Shown here piece after piece: positions 59,326 to 64,000 of a stretch of 64,000 bases of DNA. The translations under genes and the position numbers were made by a program. Source of the DNA: Mucilaginibacter terrigena (GTDB lineage Bacteria; Bacteroidota; Bacteroidia; Sphingobacteriales; Sphingobacteriaceae); contig NZ_SEWG01000005.1 of the NCBI RefSeq assembly GCF_004168255.1, forward strand, positions 124,001 through 188,000, written 5' to 3'. How positions within the stretch are numbered: position 1 is the stretch's first letter; every line of letters begins with the position of its first letter. The notes beneath the pieces were generated by a model. It made no database searches, was not told the origin of the DNA, and worked only from the letters and a program-made list of their open reading frames with translations.

Positions 59326-61448
59326 TACCATACGTATTGCATGTTGCATTGCTGATAGGCGTTTGCCTTTTGTTTTACAAAGTACTGCTGCAAAAGGAAA
59401 CCTTTTATCATTTAAACCGCTGGGTGCTATTGGCCTGCCTGGCCGTTACGTTTTTGCTGCCGCTTATACGGGTGCCGCAGCAATGGGCTTTTAGAAAAGC
59501 CCAGGAAGTAGCTGTAACAACACCGGCAAGTGTAATACCGCAGGGCCAATTGAAAACGCCTGTTGTAGAAACAACGGCAAAGCAGCCGGCCACGGTTGCC
59601 AGCCCAACAAGCGTCGTTCAGGAGACGGCGGTTTCCTTGCTTCCGCAGCTTTTAAAGTGGACGCTTTGGTTATACTGGTGCGGCGTGGCCGCGTTTGGGT
59701 TAAACTTTCTGTTGCAGGTTTTAGTACTGGTTCGGCAGGCATATAAAAGCCCCTTTATACAGGACGGGCAGTTTAGGATAGTGGAGCTGGATACCGATAA
59801 GGCCCCCTGCTCGTTTGGCAATTACATTTTTATTAATCCCGAAAAGTACGATTGGGAAACCTATAGCCAGATATTGCTGCACGAGAAGATCCACATAAAA
59901 CAGGGACATAGCTTTGATCTGCTGCTGGCCGAACTGATGCTGGTTTTTCAGTGGTTTAACCCCTTTGCCTGGCTTTACCGGAAAGAACTGGAGAACAACC
60001 TTGAATTTTTAACCGACAGCGATGTATTAACCAACAACGAAGTAGAGCGGGAGCTGTACCAGATGAGCTTGCTGAAAGTATCGGTACCCAACCTGTCGCT
60101 TAGGATAACAACCAACTATAATCAATCACTTCTTAAAAAACGAATAGTTATGATGAATGCTAAAAGATCGAACATACACACCACCTGGAAATACTTTTTC
60201 CTGCTGCCTTTAATGGCATTTTTGATGTGTGCCTTTAACGAACCGACCGCAAGCCGCCGCCCGATGGTGCTGCGGTCACAAACCACCGCCGATACTTCTT
60301 TTGACCCGCGCGAAGGCGTGTGGAAGGGCACCATCACCGGCACCAGGATAAGAATGGAGTTCAGGAGCAAGGACGAGGACCACAATAGCAGGAACAGCAA
60401 CGAGTACACTCTTAGCGAATTTACCTCCCTGCCAAAAGGCACCCCCGGCGACTTTAAATTGATACGCGAGGCAGGCACCATGAACCTGAACGGTAAGTTT
60501 GACGGCAACACCGGCAGCGGCCATTATAAGTTTACCGGTAACCCCGGGTATTACAAATACATGGAAAGCCAGGGCATAACAGGAATTGATAAAAACGACG
60601 AGCTTGCCTTTTTTATGATCAACATTAAAAAGGAGTTTGTTGCTATGCTGCAGCGCAAGGGCTTTAAAAATGTATCAAAGAACGACCTGATAGCGCTGGC
60701 CGCTTTAGGGGTGAACGAGCAATACATCGTATCGCTAAAGCAAAATGGTTTTCCGCATGCATCAGCTAACGACCTGATAACCGGGAAGGCCATGGGTATT
60801 AACGGCGCATTCATCAACGAGATACGCAAGGCCGGTTACCCTAATGTAAGCTTTGATAAGCTGGTGAGCTTTAAGGCACAAGGCATAAACGGGCAATATA
60901 TTTCGAAGTTTAAAAGCGCGAAAGCCGCGGCAAGCGGGAAGGGTAAAACCCCGGCAAGAAGGGCTAACAACCCCGACGCTGATGATATGATAGCCTACAA
61001 AGCCCTTAATGTTGACGAGGCGTATGTAACGAGTTTAAAAAACGCGGGCTACACCAACTTAAGCACCAATGACCTTATTGCCATGAAATCGGTAGGGGTT
61101 ACGCCCGAGTTTATAAAAAGCTTTAAAAACGCGGGATTTACCAATATATCGCACGATAACCTGGTATCTATGAAAGCGCTTGGTATTACGCCGGAGTACC
61201 TTAATAGTTTTAAAAATGCCGGGTTTACAAATATAACGCCTGATAAGGCCGCTGGCTTAAAATCGCTTGGTGTTACGCCGGAGTTTATTAAAAGCTTTAA
61301 AAGCGTGGGTTTTGATAATGTTTCGTTAGATAATGCTACTGCGCTTAAAGCCCTTGGCATTACCCCTGAATATATTTCTCAAATGCGCGAAAAAGGCTTT
61401 AAATCTGACGATATTAATAAATATATAACGCTAAAATCTGCCTTTTAA
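59322..61448 (+). CDS. BlaR1-like M56 metallopeptidase with a 29-residue-repeat C-terminal domain
   Basis: A 708-residue membrane protein. Membrane segments lie at about 2-22, 34-50, 112-138 and 287-304. The zinc peptidase motif is HEKIH at residues 187-191 (QILLHEKIHIKQGHSFDLLLAELMLVFQWFNPFAW), with the later ENNLEFLTDSDVL region supplying a glutamate. BlaR1 and MecR1 end in a penicillin-binding domain; this one instead has a beta-rich part (about 320-420) and nine or ten repeats of 29 residues from about 426 to 708 (for example DLIAMKSVGVTPEFIKSFK then NAGFTNISHD). The repeats are the likely sensor. It should cut the BlaI-like repressor on stimulus. Confidence 0.9.
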   Translation: MIPYVLHVALLIGVCLLFYKVLLQKETFYHLNRWVLLACLAVTFLLPLIRVPQQWAFRKAQEVAVTTPASVIPQGQLKTPVVETTAKQPATVASPTSVVQETAVSLLPQLLKWTLWLYWCGVAAFGLNFLLQVLVLVRQAYKSPFIQDGQFRIVELDTDKAPCSFGNYIFINPEKYDWETYSQILLHEKIHIKQGHSFDLLLAELMLVFQWFNPFAWLYRKELENNLEFLTDSDVLTNNEVERELYQMSLLKVSVPNLSLRITTNYNQSLLKKRIVMMNAKRSNIHTTWKYFFLLPLMAFLMCAFNEPTASRRPMVLRSQTTADTSFDPREGVWKGTITGTRIRMEFRSKDEDHNSRNSNEYTLSEFTSLPKGTPGDFKLIREAGTMNLNGKFDGNTGSGHYKFTGNPGYYKYMESQGITGIDKNDELAFFMINIKKEFVAMLQRKGFKNVSKNDLIALAALGVNEQYIVSLKQNGFPHASANDLITGKAMGINGAFINEIRKAGYPNVSFDKLVSFKAQGINGQYISKFKSAKAAASGKGKTPARRANNPDADDMIAYKALNVDEAYVTSLKNAGYTNLSTNDLIAMKSVGVTPEFIKSFKNAGFTNISHDNLVSMKALGITPEYLNSFKNAGFTNITPDKAAGLKSLGVTPEFIKSFKSVGFDNVSLDNATALKALGITPEYISQMREKGFKSDDINKYITLKSAF

Positions 61449-61467
61449 CCAAATTTGATAATAATGT

Positions 61468-61497
61468 AAGCCGGGCCATATGCGGCCCGGCTTTTTT
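61468..61497 (+). terminator. Terminator after the BlaR1-like gene
   Basis: Stem AAGCCGGGCC/GGCCCGGCTT with a 6-base loop (61468-61493), followed by a T-run. A strong rho-independent terminator 20 bases beyond the stop. Confidence 0.85.
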
Positions 61498-61520
61498 GTT
61501 AAGCCAAATTTCGGGGCAAT

Positions 61521-61545
61521 AAAAAAGCCTCCGTTAGGAGGCTTT
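61521..61545 (-). terminator. Terminator after the zinc-ribbon gene
   Basis: Stem AAAGCCTCC/GGAGGCTTT with loop GTTA (61524-61545), with an A-run at 61521-61526 that gives a T-run on the minus strand. It ends the transcript of the minus-strand genes at 61575-63415. Confidence 0.8.
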
Positions 61546-61574
61546 AAATATAAGTTTATGAATGTGGTTTGCTA

Positions 61575-62318
61575 TTAAGCGTTCTCTTCTTCCAAAGCCA
61601 TCAGCTCATCAACCAGGATACGGCCGCAATGCTCGCAAACGATGATCTTTTTACGCTGACGGATATCAGACTGGCGCTGAGGCGGGATCTGGTTAAAGCA
61701 ACCTGAACATGAATCGCGCTGGATGGTAACTACCGCCAAACCATTTTTAGCGTTTTTACGCAAACGGTTATAAGCGATAAGCAAACGCTCATCAGTAGTA
61801 GCGGTAGCTTTTTCGGCCTGTGCGGTTAATTCTGTTTCTTCTTTTTCGGTTTCGGCGGTAATGGTGCCTAACTCATCCTTTTTGGCATCAAGGTCGCTGC
61901 GGCGTGCTTCAAGGTCGGCCTGTGCTTTTTCGTAAATAGCTGTTTTTGATGCGATCTCGAAACCGTACTCGCGAATTTTTTTCTCGCTTACCTGTATGTC
62001 TAAGCCCTGTATCTCAATTTCTTTCGATATGGCATCGTACTCGCGGTTATTCTTAACCTCGTTAAGTTGCGTTTCGTATTTTTTTATGTTCGATTGAGCG
62101 TCTTTGATCAGGTTCTTGCGGGTTACAATTTCATCCTCCAGATCATCAAGCTCATTTTTGATTTTTTGTATGCGGGTTTCAAGGCCGGCAACATCATCCT
62201 CAAGGTCGGCAACTTCCATAGGCAGTTCACCTCTTACCTGGCGTATCTTGTCAATTTTGGTGTGGATGGTTTGCAGGTCGTATAAAGCTTTCAGCTTTTG
62301 TTCTATGGTTTGTTCCAT
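61575..62318 (-). CDS. C4-type zinc ribbon coiled-coil protein (zf-RING_7/CT398-like)
   Basis: A 247-residue protein. The first 180 residues are a coiled coil with heptads (VADLEDDVAGLETRIQKIKNELDDLEDEIVTRKNLI...), then a zinc ribbon, CSGCFNQIPPQRQSDIRQRKKIIVCEHCGRILVDE at about residues 203-237. The family is widespread in bacteria with a structural or nucleic-acid role that remains poorly defined. Its ATG overlaps the NIF3 stop by one base. The operon of NIF3 and this gene is widely conserved. Confidence 0.92.
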   Translation of the reverse strand: MEQTIEQKLKALYDLQTIHTKIDKIRQVRGELPMEVADLEDDVAGLETRIQKIKNELDDLEDEIVTRKNLIKDAQSNIKKYETQLNEVKNNREYDAISKEIEIQGLDIQVSEKKIREYGFEIASKTAIYEKAQADLEARRSDLDAKKDELGTITAETEKEETELTAQAEKATATTDERLLIAYNRLRKNAKNGLAVVTIQRDSCSGCFNQIPPQRQSDIRQRKKIIVCEHCGRILVDELMALEEENA

Positions 62319-63415
62319 TAAATAAAATATTTGACGGGGTTTGTATTCACTTTTGTTAAACGGATGGCAAAGTTAACAAATTTTTCTTGAATAATTTCGC
62401 ACAATAATTGTTGCGTAAATTGCTCACTTTCAAAATGTCCGATGTCTGCTATCACTATTTTTCCCTCGGCATCAAAAAACTCATGGTATTTATAATCCGC
62501 AGTGATAAAAACATCGGCCCCGGCCGCTATGGCATGCTTCAATAAAAAGCCGCCCGAGCCGCCGCAAACTGCCACTTTCTTAACGGGTTTGCCGGTAAAG
62601 GCGGTATGCCTGATAACGGCGCAGTCCATCGCGGCCTTAACTTCACCTAAAAATTCGGCCTCATCCATCGGCATATCAAGTTCACCTATCATGCCGCTGC
62701 CAATTTCCTGGTGCTGGTTGGTAAGGTTGTACAGATCGTACGCAACCTCTTCGTAAGGGTGAGCCAATACCAGCGCCATAATAATTTTGCTTTCCAGGTT
62801 GGCGGGGTAAACGGTTTCTATGCGCATCTCCTCTTCGTGGTGGCGGATGCCCGGCTCGCCAACGTATGGGTCGGTGTTTTCGCCGCCTTTAAAAGTGCCG
62901 GTACCTTCGGCGTTAAAGCTGCATTCGCTGTAATCGCCAATATGGCCGGCCCCTGCATGGAACAGCGCTTTACGCACCTGCTCGGCCTGCGCCACAGGCA
63001 CATAAGTAACCAGTTTTTTAAGCAGATTATGTTTGGGGGCTAATATGCGGGTATTGGTTAAACCTAAAGTTTCGCAAATGCGGGCGTTAACCCCCGTCAT
63101 CACGTTATCCAGGTTAGTATGGATAGCATAAAGCGCTATGTTGTTGCGGATGGCCTTTTCTACCACGCGCTCTACATAGGTTTTGCCGTTAAACTTTTTT
63201 AAGCCTTTAAAAACAATGGGGTGGTGAGATATAATTACCTGGCAGCCGGTGGCAATGGCCTCGTCAACCACGGCTTCCGTACAGTCCAGCGAGATCAGGG
63301 CCTGGTTCACCTCCATATCCGGCTGGCCAACAATAAGGCCGCTGTTATCATAATCTTCCTGGTAGGCCAGCGGGGCCAGGCTTTCCAGGTAAGCGGTTAG
63401 CTGTGCTAATTTCAT
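62318..63415 (-). CDS. NIF3/YbgI family dinuclear metal-centre protein
   Basis: A 365-residue protein of the GTP cyclohydrolase I type 2/NIF3 family. Metal ligands are seen in CQVIISHHPIVFKGLKKFNG (HH) and ALYAIHTNLDN, and in the C-terminal IADIGHFESEQF (His and Glu). An inserted domain at about 130-235, longer than in E. coli YbgI, is typical of 360-370 residue members and resembles a PII/CutA-like module. Its biochemical function is unclear; a role in metal or nucleotide chemistry is suggested. Followed directly by the zinc-ribbon gene. Confidence 0.92.
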   Translation of the reverse strand: MKLAQLTAYLESLAPLAYQEDYDNSGLIVGQPDMEVNQALISLDCTEAVVDEAIATGCQVIISHHPIVFKGLKKFNGKTYVERVVEKAIRNNIALYAIHTNLDNVMTGVNARICETLGLTNTRILAPKHNLLKKLVTYVPVAQAEQVRKALFHAGAGHIGDYSECSFNAEGTGTFKGGENTDPYVGEPGIRHHEEEMRIETVYPANLESKIIMALVLAHPYEEVAYDLYNLTNQHQEIGSGMIGELDMPMDEAEFLGEVKAAMDCAVIRHTAFTGKPVKKVAVCGGSGGFLLKHAIAAGADVFITADYKYHEFFDAEGKIVIADIGHFESEQFTQQLLCEIIQEKFVNFAIRLTKVNTNPVKYFI

Positions 63416-63458
63416 AATTGTACTAAGGTAACAAGGCGGGGCGAGGTTTGGAAATTTT

Positions 63459-63546
63459 AGCCCCCTCTAAATCTCCCCCGATAGGAGAGACTTTTAATCC
63501 CCCGCTTTACGACGCCCCTTTAAACGCCTTCCCCTAAGGAGAGGGC
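63459..63546. repeat. Tandem remnants of the C-rich intergenic repeat
   Basis: AGCCCCCTCTAAATCTCCCC, then TAGGAGAG, and a second unit with CGCCCCTTTAAACGCCTTCC and GGAGAGGG. These are decayed copies of the same motif as the element at 5243-5297 and 26580-26669, upstream of the NIF3 gene. Confidence 0.5.
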
Positions 63547-63658
63547 CGGTTAGAAAATAAAAAAATCAAAACGTGCAGGTAATATTTTCTTTGGCGCAAG
63601 CCGTTTGGCCTTCCAATTCTTACCTCGTTTTGATTCTTTTAGGATGTAAAGGTTTCCC

Positions 63659-63784
63659 TTATAGCGTGGCGTACATCAGTTTGCGTGCCTTAATAATTTT
63701 AAGGTCGTTTAGCAAAATGTTCATTAGCTCTTTATCAAAGCGCGACACTAATTTATGGATAACCGGTTTTTTGTAAGTTTTCAT
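63659..63784 (-). CDS. Possible small basic protein, 41 aa
   Basis: On the minus strand ATG 63784 opens a frame of 41 codons with stop TAA 63659-63661; the product begins MKTYKKPVIHKLVSRFDKEL and ends RKLMYATL. It is basic and largely helical, with no recognised domain. The ATG lies 29 bases downstream of the TM2 gene stop on the same strand, so a small operon is possible. The evidence is only a clean frame and location. Confidence 0.35.
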   Translation of the reverse strand: MKTYKKPVIHKLVSRFDKELMNILLNDLKIIKARKLMYATL

Positions 63785-63813
63785 TTTGTGATGTATTAAA
63801 GGTTTCTATTTAA

Positions 63814-64000
63814 TTACAAGCCCATCTTGGCTATGTTAAAGGCTTCGTAAGCCATTTTTTGGTTGTATTCGTTGGCAAGCGATTGGTGGTTGATCAGGTC
63901 GACAATTGTGCCTATCCAGCAAAAACCAATAGTTAACAGGTAAAATATACCCATTGCTGTTTGGCCTAATAAAAACCGTTGTATCCCGGCAATGCCTAAA
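63814..64000 (-). CDS. TM2 domain protein (N-terminus outside window)
   Basis: The last 61 residues are seen on the minus strand, from the window edge to TAA at 63814-63816. LGIAGIQRFLLGQTAMGIFY then LLTIGFCWIGTIVDLINHQ is the second half of a TM2 domain (FxG, RF-LG, T/G and I-D-L), two membrane helices with a tight loop. The tail (SLANEYNQKMAYEAFNIAKMGL) is cytoplasmic or periplasmic. TM2 proteins have no set function. The start lies beyond base 64000. Confidence 0.75.
   Translation of the reverse strand, partial: LGIAGIQRFLLGQTAMGIFYLLTIGFCWIGTIVDLINHQSLANEYNQKMAYEAFNIAKMGL

Noticed and set aside
59322..61448. Beta-lactam resistance regulator in the strict sense
   Set aside because: Despite the BlaI/BlaR1 layout, no penicillin-binding domain is present and no beta-lactamase gene is in the window.
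63573..63776. 67-residue plus-strand frame near the window end
   Set aside because: The opposite strand has a more plausible 41-residue frame in the same direction as its neighbours; this one lacks signal or domain.

Overview
The window is chromosomal DNA of a Bacteroidota bacterium, most likely family Sphingobacteriaceae and plausibly Mucilaginibacter or a close relative. This rests on the gene set: gliding-motility lipoprotein GldH, a type IX secretion-type C-terminal domain, DUF5916, DUF3078 and DUF4175 proteins, a 1102-residue SecA with the large insertion usual in this phylum, a DnaG without zinc ligands, and SPPAP-type C-terminal tails generated by intergenic repeats. GC is moderate, start sites rarely have a Shine-Dalgarno sequence, and a few promoters fit the Bacteroidota -33/-7 pattern. 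No phage, insertion sequence with a transposase, CRISPR array or rRNA operon is present. The genus is inferred, not proven.

Layout. 1-6.8 kb: tail of a TonB-plug/carboxypeptidase-regulatory type protein, glutamine cyclotransferase, YraN nuclease, a small membrane protein, DnaG primase, a lipoprotein and AsnRS. 6.9-14 kb: SRPBCC protein, M20 amidohydrolase, SPOR protein, SecA and Ffh (two protein-targeting factors close together). 14-21.5 kb: envelope genes (DUF5916 barrel, DUF3078, CarboxypepD_reg protein with an overlapping 109-residue HExxH protein, two glucosaminidases), then an O-methyltransferase and RuvX. 21.7-26.6 kb: holB-ricT-gldH, small lipoprotein, RmuC. 26.7-30.8 kb: ThiL, NadA, NadB (divergent from NadA) and tRNA-Gly(CCC). 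30.9-37.8 kb: gamma carbonic anhydrase, Big_5 lipoprotein, MnmG, two parS-like palindromes, CBU_0592-like membrane protein, ABC-F ATPase, NAD(P)-binding protein. 37.9-46 kb: pirin, MlaE-MlaF-MlaD lipid transporter, glutathione peroxidase, and the overlapping operon DUF4175 - HATPase - YbeY. 46-50.4 kb: PAS-LuxR regulator, secreted NHL/HYR/CHU_C protein, tRNA-Pro(GGG) preceded by two tandem tRNA 5'-half copies, OmpA lipoprotein. 50.5-58.5 kb: three related small lipoproteins around a sialate O-acetylesterase, threonine synthase, VOC protein, LigD. 58.9-64 kb: BlaI repressor and a BlaR1-like M56 peptidase with a 29-residue-repeat C-terminus, zinc-ribbon protein, NIF3 protein, a small ORF and the end of a TM2 protein.

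Most of the window is housekeeping DNA. The accessory interest lies in the BlaI/BlaR1-like pair with a clear operator-promoter and a sensor lacking a penicillin-binding domain, in the tRNA-Pro half duplications, in two parS sites (one of them translated as the end of a protein), in the dnaG gene with missing zinc ligands and a sharp composition change, and in several palindromic intergenic elements that supply the stop codons and C-termini of neighbouring genes.
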